In this document: one piece after another, positions 33,292-42,572 of the stretch
Layout of the letters: the number at the start of each line of letters is the position of its first letter
How positions within the stretch are numbered: the stretch's first letter is position 1
Source of the DNA: Candidatus Saccharibacteria bacterium UBA6664
GTDB lineage: Bacteria; Patescibacteriota; Saccharimonadia; Saccharimonadales; Saccharimonadaceae
DNA length: 64,000 nucleotides
NCBI GenBank assembly: GCA_002455275.1
Contig: DKKO01000001.1
Span: forward strand, 166,799 to 230,798
Direction of reading: 5' to 3'
Made by a program: the position numbers and the translations under genes
Notes under the pieces: model-generated
Database searches by the model: none
What the model was told of the DNA's origin: nothing
The model's input: the letters and a program-made list of their open reading frames with translations, nothing else

Positions 33292-34509
33292 TTAACTGTT
33301 CCTTGCCGTTTGAATCTCGGTAATATGCTGCAAGGCAAATGTCATTGTATCGAGCGGAGGTTGCGTTTGCACGTTGCCAGTTTCGGGGTCGACATGTTCA
33401 ACCGTAATGTGGCCCAGACCAACCTGAGCAAGGCGACCTTGTAGCACTTCTACGCTTGGCAACTCGTGGCTAGCGCATATCTCACGTTGCGAGGCTGGGC
33501 AAGCCGACGCTTGGCACATATCAACATTTTTTCGTTGCACCAAATTGTGGTTGGGTAGTTCAAGCATATTACTAAGACTGCAAGATGATTTACGAAGTAC
33601 AGGAGTGCCTGGGAAATACTCGGCACACAGCTTATCAATGAGCTCCCACGTTTCGTCAGACAATTCTTTTACATTGTCGTCGTGCGGGATGTCGGGCATT
33701 TCAAGACCACGAATTTCTTCAACACCGTATTCGATGCCTTCAGTCCAACGCAAGCCGCCCGGCACAATCATGTCTAAGCCCGCTCCGTTTTCTGCTGCTA
33801 AACGGAACGTTTCTGTTAGGTGTTCAGGCTCTGTACTCCAGCCTTCGGCAAGCGGACGCAAATACCAGCCAACAGTCGCGCCGGCACGCTTCATAGCGTC
33901 GATATTGCGAAAGCGGTTTGTTTGCACTGGTTCGATATGCTTTGGGTTGTTTGCCCAACAGACAGAAACCATTACTTGGCTGCCATGAGCGGTAATCTCG
34001 GCAAGTCTTTCTTCGTACTCTGCAGGAAAACCAGCTTTGGTAACAATCCAGAACGGGTTTTTGTAGCCTTTGTCTTTGAAGTATTCCATAATCTCAAAGG
34101 TTGATTCTGAAACAGGGCCACGCGCAAATGGCTCGGTGCTGGCTGTACCGATACTAATTACCGACACGTCAGGTTCAAAGAAAGGATGACTTTCTAATGC
34201 ATCAATAATGTCGCTTATTTCGAAAGGAGACCGTTTCATAGGACGGTTTGGCATGGTAAGTGTGTCTTGGTCAAGATCTTGCAACCCACCTTGCACGTGA
34301 CAATAGCTACATTGCCATGCACAACCTTTCCAGATATCAATGCTAAGCGAAGAGTTGGCTACACTCACGCATGATAGTGGGCTTTCAGGGTCGGGGTCTA
34401 ACACGCCATAGGTAGACGTGCGCATTTCAAACGGCTTACCAGTTCGTGGGCCTTCGATAGTTACAAATACCTCTGTATTTGCTCTTTCTGCGTGCGGTAT
34501 CTCACTCAT
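33292..34509 (-). CDS. Radical SAM enzyme with extra C-terminal cysteine cluster
   Basis: 405 aa from the ATG at 34509 (MSEIPHAER). The radical SAM cluster is C63-x3-C67-x2-C70 (KGCAWQCSYC). A second cysteine group late in the protein (CSLSN.. and MCQASACPASQREIC) suggests an auxiliary Fe-S site. VSIGTASTEPF and VMVSVCWAN are typical barrel strands. It is closest in feel to spore-photoproduct-lyase-like radical SAM proteins, but the substrate is unknown. The start overlaps the aldo/keto reductase stop by 4 bp. Confidence 0.8.
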   Translation of the reverse strand: MSEIPHAERANTEVFVTIEGPRTGKPFEMRTSTYGVLDPDPESPLSCVSVANSSLSIDIWKGCAWQCSYCHVQGGLQDLDQDTLTMPNRPMKRSPFEISDIIDALESHPFFEPDVSVISIGTASTEPFARGPVSESTFEIMEYFKDKGYKNPFWIVTKAGFPAEYEERLAEITAHGSQVMVSVCWANNPKHIEPVQTNRFRNIDAMKRAGATVGWYLRPLAEGWSTEPEHLTETFRLAAENGAGLDMIVPGGLRWTEGIEYGVEEIRGLEMPDIPHDDNVKELSDETWELIDKLCAEYFPGTPVLRKSSCSLSNMLELPNHNLVQRKNVDMCQASACPASQREICASHELPSVEVLQGRLAQVGLGHITVEHVDPETGNVQTQPPLDTMTFALQHITEIQTARNS

Positions 34510-35198
34510 ACGTTCATCCAATCTGTTATTTGCTTAGGTTGAGTTGCTCCGATTACGAGCTTTAAAGGTGTATCGTCAAATGCATGAATACGCTGTGCGA
34601 CGTTGGTTGCGTCTGCGCCATGTTTGAATAAACTACGAACATACACCGCTTTTTCATCGGCCATCGCAGTAAGCCGTGGCAAGGTGATTTCAGTCGACAA
34701 ATCATTAAATGGTGCTTCTACGCAGTCAAACACGCCATACTCTTCGGTTGTCTCAAGCTCTCCATCATATCCGTTTGGGAGTGATACGCCAAACTGTTGA
34801 ATACCAAGATCAACACAGAGTTCTTTTAGCTCCCCCATGCGAGAAGATGATTGATTTTCCCACTGCGATGACCAGTTGTGAAGTAGCAAAATACTCGGTG
34901 GAACGCGAAGCCTACGGACAGACAGCGCTATCATTTCCAGTGTTTCATCCCGGGCTGGGTAGGCATCTTCAAACCTGGCTGCGCGCTTGTCTGTGGCGGG
35001 GAGTTTAGTAATAACCATATCATCAGCATCAAGTTCGTCACCAAGGAGCTGCTCGGCTCGACCGCCTGCGTACACATGAGCCGTGTCAAATTGGTGGATA
35101 CCAGCTTGCTTCGCAGTCGCAATAAGCTCTTGAGCTTGTGTGTTGCTCAATGATTCGAACTGCCACGTTCCCATACATATACGATCTGCTAGTTTCAT
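34506..35198 (-). CDS. Aldo/keto reductase, short form
   Basis: 230 aa, shorter than the usual ~300. Catalytic tetrad visible: Asp in QFDTAHVYAGG, Tyr in the same stretch, Lys in MVITKLP, His in LLLHNW. The N-terminal MGTWQ and C-terminal VIGATQPKQI (NADP site) are normal. It probably reduces an aldehyde or ketone intermediate of the pathway encoded here. It follows the AlaRS-like gene by 11 bp and overlaps the radical SAM gene. Confidence 0.85.
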   Translation of the reverse strand: MKLADRICMGTWQFESLSNTQAQELIATAKQAGIHQFDTAHVYAGGRAEQLLGDELDADDMVITKLPATDKRAARFEDAYPARDETLEMIALSVRRLRVPPSILLLHNWSSQWENQSSSRMGELKELCVDLGIQQFGVSLPNGYDGELETTEEYGVFDCVEAPFNDLSTEITLPRLTAMADEKAVYVRSLFKHGADATNVAQRIHAFDDTPLKLVIGATQPKQITDWMNV

Positions 35199-35209
35199 AT
35201 CACTCCATT

Positions 35210-36502
35210 TTATGACTTCGCGGCGTGTGCTTGGCGTGCCGCTTCATACTCTTCTTCGGGGAATACCATACCATTACGTTCACATACAGCGCGTACTAGA
35301 TCTGCGGGAATTCCGTGTGTAGAGTGTAGCTGCTGCACATCGCTACCTGAAATTTCACCACGATTTACGAAAGGAATAAGCAATTTATCAGCTCGGGCAA
35401 GCACTTTCGAGAATATAGCCAATTCAGCGCGAAGCGCTTCTTTTGTTTCAGCTTCAGAGCGCGTTGTGCCAGGTATTGTAGGTAGTTGCCCTTGAATAGT
35501 GTCTTGGTATTTGCCAATCGAAGATAGATTTGTGCCTGAATTTGCTACAACTGAAGCTGTTCGGCGGATAAGTCGTCGCAGTACATAGGGAGCTAATCGA
35601 TTTCCAGGTACGACGCCAGATTGGAGTAAGATTTCTGATGTGCGCAAGTGATCGGTTACAATTCGTGCCGAACGAACATCGTTAACGTCGGAAAAAATTT
35701 GGTCGTAGGCAGGTTTCCATCGGTCAATCTCGTGAATGCTTGGCGCACCTTGTAGTACCATGGCAAAACGTTCGAGCCCTGCACCGCCGTCGACGCTTGG
35801 CGATGCAAGTTTAGAAATGGTGCCATCTTCATCCTTAAGATATTCCATAAATACGCCAGCATTCCATATTTCGATATGCTGGCCACTTCGAAGTCGCTCG
35901 TTCACATCATCGGCGTCGGCATATTCAGGACCTCGATCGAAGAAGACCTCTGTGCAGGGACCGCACGGACCACTTGTGCCAGCAGGGCCCCATAAGTTAT
36001 CAGCAGCAGGCAAAGGTACAATTCTACCGGCAGGCATTAAACGCTGCCAGGCCTTGATCGACTCTTCGTCGGCGGGAATACCTTCAGCACTATCATCTAA
36101 CACAGAAGCAGATAATTTATCGGGGTCGAGTCCAAAGCCTTCAGTGATTAGTTCATGAGCATATTCGGTAGCTTGTTGCTTGCTGAAGGCAGAGCCGAAT
36201 TGCCAAGAACCCATCATATTGAAGCTTGTGCCGTGGTGCGAATCACCCACATCGTCTAAGTCACCCGTGCGAATACAGTTTTGCACGTTTGTCAGTTGTT
36301 CAGCTGGGGGAGTTGCCTCACCAGTAAAGAAAGGCTTCATTGGCGCCATACCAGAGTTTATGAGCAGTAAGGTAGGGTCGTTTTGAGGAATAATTCCGCT
36401 ATCGGGGTGGTGGGTGTAGCCTTTCGACACGAAGAAATCAAGAAAGGTTTCTTGTACTTCATCGGTAGTTTTATATACATCTGAATTACTACGTTCAGCC
36501 AT
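35210..36502 (-). CDS. Alanyl-tRNA synthetase-like protein B (catalytic + tRNA-recognition, no editing)
   Basis: 430 aa, about the size of the active N-terminal fragment of AlaRS. Seen: motif-1 region PTLLLINSGMAPMKPFF, CIRTGDLDDVGDSHHGTSFNMMGSWQF (motif 2), NLWGPAGTSGPCGPCTEVF, EIWNAGVFMEY, and VDGGAGLERFAMVLQG (motif 3 with GLER). The tRNA-recognition part has RLAPYVLRRLIRRTA and ends with HSTHGIPADLV. The editing and C-Ala domains are missing. The motif-2 stretch differs from AlaRS, so it may act on another substrate. It is the first gene of the operon, behind a good promoter. Confidence 0.82.
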   Translation of the reverse strand: MAERSNSDVYKTTDEVQETFLDFFVSKGYTHHPDSGIIPQNDPTLLLINSGMAPMKPFFTGEATPPAEQLTNVQNCIRTGDLDDVGDSHHGTSFNMMGSWQFGSAFSKQQATEYAHELITEGFGLDPDKLSASVLDDSAEGIPADEESIKAWQRLMPAGRIVPLPAADNLWGPAGTSGPCGPCTEVFFDRGPEYADADDVNERLRSGQHIEIWNAGVFMEYLKDEDGTISKLASPSVDGGAGLERFAMVLQGAPSIHEIDRWKPAYDQIFSDVNDVRSARIVTDHLRTSEILLQSGVVPGNRLAPYVLRRLIRRTASVVANSGTNLSSIGKYQDTIQGQLPTIPGTTRSEAETKEALRAELAIFSKVLARADKLLIPFVNRGEISGSDVQQLHSTHGIPADLVRAVCERNGMVFPEEEYEAARQAHAAKS

Positions 36503-36532
36503 AAACTTGCTTCACCATTTAGTTATTAAATG

Positions 36533-36561
36533 ATACTACAATATTAGAAGAGAGAAGTCAA
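36533..36561 (-). promoter_or_regulatory. Promoter of the AlaRS-like/radical SAM operon
   Basis: On the minus strand TTGACT (36556-36561), 17-bp spacer, TAGTAT (36533-36538), about 30 bp before the ATG. Confidence 0.75.
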
Positions 36562-36623
36562 GTACCAGCTACTCATTGCGACCAAGTAGCAAGCTATCGA
36601 TAGTGATATGATAAATAGAGACT

Positions 36624-37910
36624 ATGCTTAAAGATTTTATACAAAAACGACTAGAGCACTATGTGCGGCAGTATTTTAAAACTCACCCAGAGGTAAAACT
36701 GGTCGCGGTAGCAGGTAGCGTGGGCAAAACCAGCACAAAAGTAGCCATAGCCACGGTACTAGCTCGCCAATTTCGTGTGCGCATGGAAGACACCAACCAC
36801 AATACTCACATGAGCGCGCCTTTAGCGATGCTAGGTATAGAATACCCCGAGAATGTGCACAATATTCCGGCATGGATAAGTGTATTTTGGGCTGCACTAA
36901 AGCGCGTAAAGCAGCCAACCGACGTAGATGTGATTGTGCAAGAGCTCGGCACCGACCACCCAGATGAAATTGCGCATTTTATGAGCTACTTGCAGCCAGA
37001 CATTGGCGTGGTGACTGGGGTGACGCCTGAACACATGGAATTTTTCCATGACATTGAAACGGTGGCCAAAGAAGAACTGGCACTGGCAAATGGTAGCAAG
37101 CTCGCAATTATCAACCGCGATGATGTAGATGGCCGTTCTGCAACCTACATGGAAAACGCCTCTATCGATACCTACGGCAGCACTAGCGCGGCCGAATATC
37201 GCATAGAAATAGACAATTTTGACATAGCCCACGGCTACGATGGCCGAGTGATTGCGCCAGAGCTTCAAGAGCCACTACCGGTAAATGTTCGCGTACTAGG
37301 CGAGCATAGTTTGCGCCCAGTTACCGCAGCAATAACCGTAGCATTAAAACTAGGCATGAGTGGCAAAGCTCTTGCCGATGGCGTGGAAGACATAGAGCCG
37401 GTAAACGGACGAATGAACGTACTGCGTGGGTTGAAAGATTCGATATTGATTGATGATACCTATAACTCTAGCCCGGCTTCAGCTAGCGCAGCGTTGCAGG
37501 CGCTCTATGCTTTGCAAGGTCCACAAAAAATCGCCATTTTAGGTGACATGAATGAGCTTGGCGATAGCTCGGCAGCCGAACACGAAGCGCTCGGAAAGCT
37601 ATGCGACCCAGCTCAGCTTGCATGGGTAGTAACAGTGGGTGAGCAAGCCAACAAACACATTGCGCCGATTGCGAAATCTCGTGGCTGCCAAGTAAAAGTT
37701 TGTGCCAATGCGATTGAAGCAGGTGAGTTTGTAGCTAGCGTACTAGAGCCACACGCCATAGTGCTCGCCAAGGGCTCTCAAAGCGGAATATATCTAGAAG
37801 AAGCGCTGAAGATTGTATTGCATGAAACGCATGAAGATCATGACCTGGTACGCCAAAGCCCGAAGTGGCAACAAACCAAGCAAGAATTTTTTGAAAGCCT
37901 CAACAGCTAA
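36624..37910 (+). CDS. murF: UDP-MurNAc-tripeptide D-Ala-D-Ala ligase (MurF)
   Basis: 428 aa Mur ligase adding D-Ala-D-Ala to the peptidoglycan precursor. P-loop AGSVGKTSTK near residue 31, QELGTDHPDEI, VTPEHMEFF, NRDDV, the GRMN loop and DDTYNSSPAS are typical of MurF. Somewhat divergent from textbook MurF, but the three-domain order is right. Peptidoglycan assembly therefore operates. Separated from leuS by 33 bp. Confidence 0.85.
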   Translation: MLKDFIQKRLEHYVRQYFKTHPEVKLVAVAGSVGKTSTKVAIATVLARQFRVRMEDTNHNTHMSAPLAMLGIEYPENVHNIPAWISVFWAALKRVKQPTDVDVIVQELGTDHPDEIAHFMSYLQPDIGVVTGVTPEHMEFFHDIETVAKEELALANGSKLAIINRDDVDGRSATYMENASIDTYGSTSAAEYRIEIDNFDIAHGYDGRVIAPELQEPLPVNVRVLGEHSLRPVTAAITVALKLGMSGKALADGVEDIEPVNGRMNVLRGLKDSILIDDTYNSSPASASAALQALYALQGPQKIAILGDMNELGDSSAAEHEALGKLCDPAQLAWVVTVGEQANKHIAPIAKSRGCQVKVCANAIEAGEFVASVLEPHAIVLAKGSQSGIYLEEALKIVLHETHEDHDLVRQSPKWQQTKQEFFESLNS

Positions 37911-37943
37911 CCTCTGTAATAATCTGCTATACTACCTATAGTT

Positions 37944-40823
37944 ATGCAAAGGTACAATCCATCGGCTATTGAACCGACGTGGCAAGAGCGTTGGGCAAAA
38001 GAGCATCGCTATGAAGTGTCGGAAGATACTGATGCGCAGAAATTTTATATTTCTTGTATGTTCCCGTACCCAAGTGGCGCTGGCATGCACACCGGGCACG
38101 CCTTTGAGCACGCCATTGTCGACAGTATGGCACGCTTTCACCGCCAACATGGCCACAACGTTCTAAACCCGATGGGCTGGGACGCATTTGGCTTGCCAGC
38201 TGAAAATTACGCTATAAAAACTGGTACCGCACCTGCAGAAGTGACTAAAGTAAATATCGCCAACTTCAAAAATCAGCTCAACCGCATGGGCGCTTCCTTA
38301 GATTGGTCGCGCGAGCTCAATACTTCTGACCCAGAATATTACCGTTGGACGCAGTGGATTTTTGCCGAATTCTTTAAACGTGGCCTAGCCTACCAAAAAG
38401 AAAGTATGCAGTGGTGGTGCCCAGTAGACAAAACCGTGCTTGCCAACGAGCAGGTGATAAACGGCCGCTGCTGGCGCTGTGAAAACGAAGTTGAAAAGAA
38501 ATCGATGAAGCAGTGGTTCTTAAAAATCACTGATTATGCCGATGCGTTACTTGAAGAACTGCCAGCGCTCGATTGGCCAAGCAAGATTAAAACCGCCCAA
38601 GAAAACTGGATAGGCAAAAGCGAAGGTGCCGAGATTGATTTTGCTATCGATGGCCACGAAGCATCGCTAAAAGTGTTTACTACCCGCCCCGATACGATTT
38701 TTGGCGCAACCTTTATGGTTGTGGCGCCAGAGCACCCGATTGTAAAGCAAATTACCACCGATGATGCCAAAGCTGCAGTAGAAAGCTATGTTTCTGAAGC
38801 CGTGAAGCGCTCTGAAATCGAGCGTATGAGCGAGGGCAAAGAAAAAACAGGCGTATTTACCGGCGCACATGCCATAAACCCAGCCACCGGCGAACAAATT
38901 CCGATTTGGGTAGCAGATTACGTGCTGTATGGCTACGGCACCGGCGCAATAATGGCCGTGCCTGCCCACGATGAACGTGACTTTGCATTTGCCGAGAAAT
39001 ACAAACTACCGGTAACGCAAGTCGTGGCGAACTACAGAGTATATGACGGAGATAGAGCTCCGCATACTGATGTAGATACACTTCATCGCCCCACAATTGA
39101 TGCCATTATTACCGATGGAAACGGTAAATACTTAATACAAAAAGAAAACGATAAGAATATACACTTTGTAGGCGGTGGAATAGACGACACTGATGAAAGC
39201 ACTGAGAGCGCAATTCGTCGTGAGGTACTTGAGGAAGTAGGCTATACAAATATTGTAAGTATTCGGCAAGTGGCACCATATACTTCTGGTGTCGCTTATC
39301 GACACACAAAAAATAAAAACCAGCACACTTGGGGCGCGACGTATGAAGTGATAGTAGACTCAACCGTACAAGTGGAAAGTGAAATTGAACAAGGCCGACA
39401 TTCGATTGAATGGGTTGATAAATCGGAAGTTTCAAACAAACTAACGTGGGAATTCCACCTTGAAGCTTGGCAATACTACTTAGATGACCAGCCTTTCGAT
39501 AATGAAGTCCGTGAGGGCACAATTGTTAACTCAGGCCAATTCGACGGAATGCAAAGTAGCGATGCTCGCGAGGAAATTGTTGCGTGGCTTGAAAGCCAGG
39601 GCGTGGGCAAGGCAAAAACTACCTACAAAATGCGCGATTGGCTACTGAGCCGCCAGCGCTATTGGGGTGCGCCGATTCCTATTGTTCACTGTGAAAAAGA
39701 CGGTGCCGTAGCGGTGCCAGAAGATCAATTGCCAGTGCTGCTGCCAGAGGTAAAAGATTATGCGCCAAAAGGCGATGGCAAAAGTGTGCTGGCTCGCGAA
39801 ACTGACTGGGTAAATACCACTTGCCCACAATGTGGTGGCCCTGCACAACGTGAAACCGACACGATGGACGGCTACGCTTGTAGTAGCTGGTACTTACTGC
39901 GCTACACAGACGCTCACAATGACCAAGCGCCATGGGCAGCCGAAAAAGCTAACTACTGGGCACCGCTCGACATGTATGTTGGCGGCGACCATGCGGTGGC
40001 ACACCTTTTATACGTACGATTCTGGACGCATGTGTTTAAAGAAATGGGCTTAACTGGCTTCAATGAACCGGTGAAAAAACTGGTATACCACGGCTATATC
40101 AACGCCGAAGATGGCAGCAAAATGAGCAAGAGTAAGGGCAACGTGGTTGACCCACTAGAAGTAATCGACCAAGGCTATGGCGCGGATGCACTGCGCGTAT
40201 TCCTGCTTTTCCTTGGCCCGATAGAGCTGAACGCCAACTGGAGCAGTAAGGGCATCGCCGGAGTCTACCGATTCTTGAACCGAGTGTGGACGATTAGCCA
40301 AGAGTACATGGAGGCTGAAAAATCTGATACAGTTCCGCACGCCGCAGATATTCGCGCTGCCACCCACCGAACAATCAAGAAAGTTACCGAAGATTATCAC
40401 CGCCTCAGTTTCAACACGGCTATTGCCGCACTGATGGAATTTACCAACGATCTATACAAATGGAAGCTCGAAGGTTTCGGCGGCAATGAATGGGACGAAG
40501 CAATCGACGCGCTTGTACGACTGCTCGCACCAATGGCTCCGCACATGGGCGCAGAGCTATGGCAGCAACTCGGCAACGAAAGCTGGCTTGAAAAAGCCGG
40601 TTGGCCAACTTGGGACGATAGCCTTCTTGTAGCCGACACTATGACGATAATCGTGCAGGTGAATGGCAAGCTACGCGCCAAACTAGAAGTAGATAAAACG
40701 ACGAGCGAGGATGATATAAAAAACGCCGCGCTAGCGGACAAACATGTGCAAAAATTCGTAGGTGAAACACCACCAAAGAAGGTGATTTACGTACCGGGCA
40801 AACTGGTAAGTATCGTTAGCTAG
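37944..40823 (+). CDS. leuS: Leucyl-tRNA synthetase with an inserted NUDIX domain
   Basis: 959 aa class I synthetase. HTGH (HIGH-type) is near residue 50, KMSKSKG near 726, and the CP1 editing domain shows GTGAIMAVPAHDERD. After this, where CP1 normally continues to EGTIVNSGQFDGM and DWLLSRQRYWG, about 150 residues (about 365-515) form a complete NUDIX hydrolase. The NUDIX box is GIDDTDESTESAIRREVLEE plus VGY, with every catalytic position kept. It is in frame and flanked by normal LeuRS sequence, so it is a domain insertion and not a chimera of genes. The normal leucylation motifs are intact. A nucleotide-pyrophosphatase activity next to the editing site is predicted from the motif. Confidence 0.95.
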   Translation: MQRYNPSAIEPTWQERWAKEHRYEVSEDTDAQKFYISCMFPYPSGAGMHTGHAFEHAIVDSMARFHRQHGHNVLNPMGWDAFGLPAENYAIKTGTAPAEVTKVNIANFKNQLNRMGASLDWSRELNTSDPEYYRWTQWIFAEFFKRGLAYQKESMQWWCPVDKTVLANEQVINGRCWRCENEVEKKSMKQWFLKITDYADALLEELPALDWPSKIKTAQENWIGKSEGAEIDFAIDGHEASLKVFTTRPDTIFGATFMVVAPEHPIVKQITTDDAKAAVESYVSEAVKRSEIERMSEGKEKTGVFTGAHAINPATGEQIPIWVADYVLYGYGTGAIMAVPAHDERDFAFAEKYKLPVTQVVANYRVYDGDRAPHTDVDTLHRPTIDAIITDGNGKYLIQKENDKNIHFVGGGIDDTDESTESAIRREVLEEVGYTNIVSIRQVAPYTSGVAYRHTKNKNQHTWGATYEVIVDSTVQVESEIEQGRHSIEWVDKSEVSNKLTWEFHLEAWQYYLDDQPFDNEVREGTIVNSGQFDGMQSSDAREEIVAWLESQGVGKAKTTYKMRDWLLSRQRYWGAPIPIVHCEKDGAVAVPEDQLPVLLPEVKDYAPKGDGKSVLARETDWVNTTCPQCGGPAQRETDTMDGYACSSWYLLRYTDAHNDQAPWAAEKANYWAPLDMYVGGDHAVAHLLYVRFWTHVFKEMGLTGFNEPVKKLVYHGYINAEDGSKMSKSKGNVVDPLEVIDQGYGADALRVFLLFLGPIELNANWSSKGIAGVYRFLNRVWTISQEYMEAEKSDTVPHAADIRAATHRTIKKVTEDYHRLSFNTAIAALMEFTNDLYKWKLEGFGGNEWDEAIDALVRLLAPMAPHMGAELWQQLGNESWLEKAGWPTWDDSLLVADTMTIIVQVNGKLRAKLEVDKTTSEDDIKNAALADKHVQKFVGETPPKKVIYVPGKLVSIVS

Positions 40824-41311
40824 TTCTGTTGTGTCAATCGAAGCGCAGCGCGTTGCAAAAAGCCCCTCAAACGACTTTGCTTTGGAACCTCAGGCTCTGG
40901 TTTAGGAATTTTGCCAAACTCTGTCTCGACTATATGTATTAGGTGTAAATTATCACTTGGCGAAACGACACCAACACTGGATTTGTTAGATTCTATCACA
41001 TCAAAGAAGGCTTCATCGCCATCGCTTGTCCAGCTGTATTCCTCGTAGTCAAGGCCAGAGTCCTTAATTCTGCTAAAGATACGATACGATGTGAAGTCAT
41101 TGAACTCGACGGACGTGATAGTAGTCCTTGTAAATGGACCATCAGCCCCAACTGTTCTGACTACTTTGCCATCCCTAGATAGAAAAGCAGTCGCATCTTC
41201 ATGGTTATGAAGGTAATCATTCACCAGAGAAGTTAAATCTACTAGCTTTGGTAATTCAGGTCCAAAGTAGACCTCTTTTGGGCTAGGAGTAGGTGAGCTC
41301 GGACTTGTCAT
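40820..41311 (-). CDS. Hypothetical protein
   Basis: 163 aa, soluble, low-complexity N-terminus (TSPSSPTPSP) and a basic C-terminal tail with RGFLQRAALRLTQQ. The middle has FNDFTSYRIFSRIKD and a mixed alpha/beta look. No family recognised. Convergent with leuS (4-bp overlap). Confidence 0.55.
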   Translation of the reverse strand: MTSPSSPTPSPKEVYFGPELPKLVDLTSLVNDYLHNHEDATAFLSRDGKVVRTVGADGPFTRTTITSVEFNDFTSYRIFSRIKDSGLDYEEYSWTSDGDEAFFDVIESNKSSVGVVSPSDNLHLIHIVETEFGKIPKPEPEVPKQSRLRGFLQRAALRLTQQN

Positions 41312-41354
41312 ACTTATATATTAACATTTATTGTATGATAAGTCAATATTCCTC

Positions 41355-41383
41355 TTGAGTGAAGTAGGAATTTTTGCTATAAT
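41355..41383 (+). promoter_or_regulatory. Promoter of rpmF-nusB-NUDIX-rnc
   Basis: TTGAGT (41355-41360), 17 bp, TATAAT (41378-41383); a textbook sigma-70 promoter 40 bp before rpmF. Confidence 0.85.
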
Positions 41384-41422
41384 AAGGGTAAGTTTATATC
41401 AACCTGAGAAGGAGAACATTTC

Positions 41423-41578
41423 ATGGCACAGCCTAAAAAGCAGTCCAGTGCGCGAAAAACCGGACTACGCCGTAGTCACTTGCGTTTGAAATTGGCCCGT
41501 ATGGTCAACGCAAAATCGCCGGTAAAAGTTCACACTACCAAGCGTGAAACTGGCAAAAAGAAAACCGTATCTGCATAG
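41423..41578 (+). CDS. rpmF: 50S ribosomal protein L32 (bL32)
   Basis: 51 aa: MAQPKKQSSARKTGLRRSHL, then a basic tail ending KKTVSA. The start and the KKQSSARK/LRRSH pattern match bL32, which in many bacteria lacks the zinc cysteines, as here. GAGAAGGAGA precedes the ATG. Followed by nusB after 48 bp in the same operon. Confidence 0.85.
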   Translation: MAQPKKQSSARKTGLRRSHLRLKLARMVNAKSPVKVHTTKRETGKKKTVSA

Positions 41579-41626
41579 TTTGCAGAAGTATTAGATTAGT
41601 TAACATAGCAAGAAAGAACCAAATCC

Positions 41627-42085
41627 GTGGCTTCAAATCGACATCTTGGGCGAATCGTCGCATTACAGACACTTTACGAATACGAGTTTCGTACTCAATC
41701 GAATGACACAGACGTTGATTTGAGCGAGGTACTTGAGCGAAACATCTCACGGTACCATGATGCGATAGACGACAAAGCTTTTGTCGAAGAACTCGTGAAA
41801 GACGTGTTGAAGCATCAGGATGAACTCGACGAAACATTGCAGCCAATGGCTCCCGGGTGGCCTTTAGATCAAATAGCGCGAGTAGATCGAAACGTACTGC
41901 GTATCGGCCTATTCGAGCTATTACATAGAGGCAAAACGGTACCACCAAAGGTAGCAATCAACGAAGCCGTAGAGTTAGCCAAGGCGTTTGGTTCTGATAA
42001 CTCAAGTAAGTTCATCAATGGCGTGCTGGGCACGGCCTACCGAACACTTGTGGAAGGAACATCAGATGCCAAAGCCACAACTTGA
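41627..42085 (+). CDS. nusB: Transcription antitermination factor NusB
   Basis: 152 aa starting at a GTG (41627). All-helical protein with the NusB stretches [56 protein letters not shown] and [14 protein letters not shown]-binding antitermination factor for rRNA operons. Overlaps the NUDIX gene by 20 bp. Confidence 0.95.
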   Translation: MASNRHLGRIVALQTLYEYEFRTQSNDTDVDLSEVLERNISRYHDAIDDKAFVEELVKDVLKHQDELDETLQPMAPGWPLDQIARVDRNVLRIGLFELLHRGKTVPPKVAINEAVELAKAFGSDNSSKFINGVLGTAYRTLVEGTSDAKATT

Positions 42086-42572
42086 TAAGTTCAAGAAGTA
42101 TTTACCCGGCAGAGGTAAGAAACCATCGATTCAAGAAATTGTTCGCGAACCAACCGCGGGCGGTATTGTGTATCGTAAAAACAAAGATGGCGAACTAGAA
42201 ATTTTACTGATTCAAGACGCCAAAGACCGCTGGACGATTCCGAAAGGTCATATTGAAGAAGGTGAAACTGCGCAAACCACAGCCAAACGCGAGATTGGCG
42301 AAGAAGCAGGCTTGAGCGACGTAGAAGTGCTTGGTTGGCTGGGCAAAATTCACTTCCGCTACCGACGTATCGATAAACTAGTGCTTATGACTACCCAAAT
42401 CTACCTAGTGAAAGCAAAGGGCGACACCAATGCGATTCAAAAAGAAGAATGGATGAATGGCATAAAATGGTTTAGTTTCAACGACGCACTCGATGCAATT
42501 GAGTACGAAGATATTGGAAAATTAATGTTACTCGCGAAAAAACGTATTCGCGAAGACGAGGCAAAAAAGTAA
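42066..42572 (+). CDS. NUDIX hydrolase
   Basis: 168 aa from the ATG at 42066. NUDIX box [20 protein letters not shown] followed by AG. The start [22 protein letters not shown] is typical. The C-terminal extension with [16 protein letters not shown] is common in RNA- or dinucleotide-cleaving members. Between nusB and rnc, so a role in RNA or nucleotide turnover is plausible. Overlaps rnc by one base (TAATG). Confidence 0.9.
   Translation: MPKPQLDKFKKYLPGRGKKPSIQEIVREPTAGGIVYRKNKDGELEILLIQDAKDRWTIPKGHIEEGETAQTTAKREIGEEAGLSDVEVLGWLGKIHFRYRRIDKLVLMTTQIYLVKAKGDTNAIQKEEWMNGIKWFSFNDALDAIEYEDIGKLMLLAKKRIREDEAKK

Noticed and set aside
33545..33988. Long open frame opposite the radical SAM gene
   Set aside because: It is antisense to a gene with clear motifs, with no ribosome-binding site or recognisable domain; similar shadows occur throughout the window.
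31421..36502. AlaRS-like genes as fragments of one broken alaS
   Set aside because: They lie on opposite strands, have their own promoters and starts, cover the same domains and differ strongly in sequence. They are paralogues and not pieces.
39040..39490. NUDIX stretch in leuS as an assembly join
   Set aside because: The frame is kept across both borders, base composition is uniform and LeuRS resumes at exactly the expected CP1 segment.
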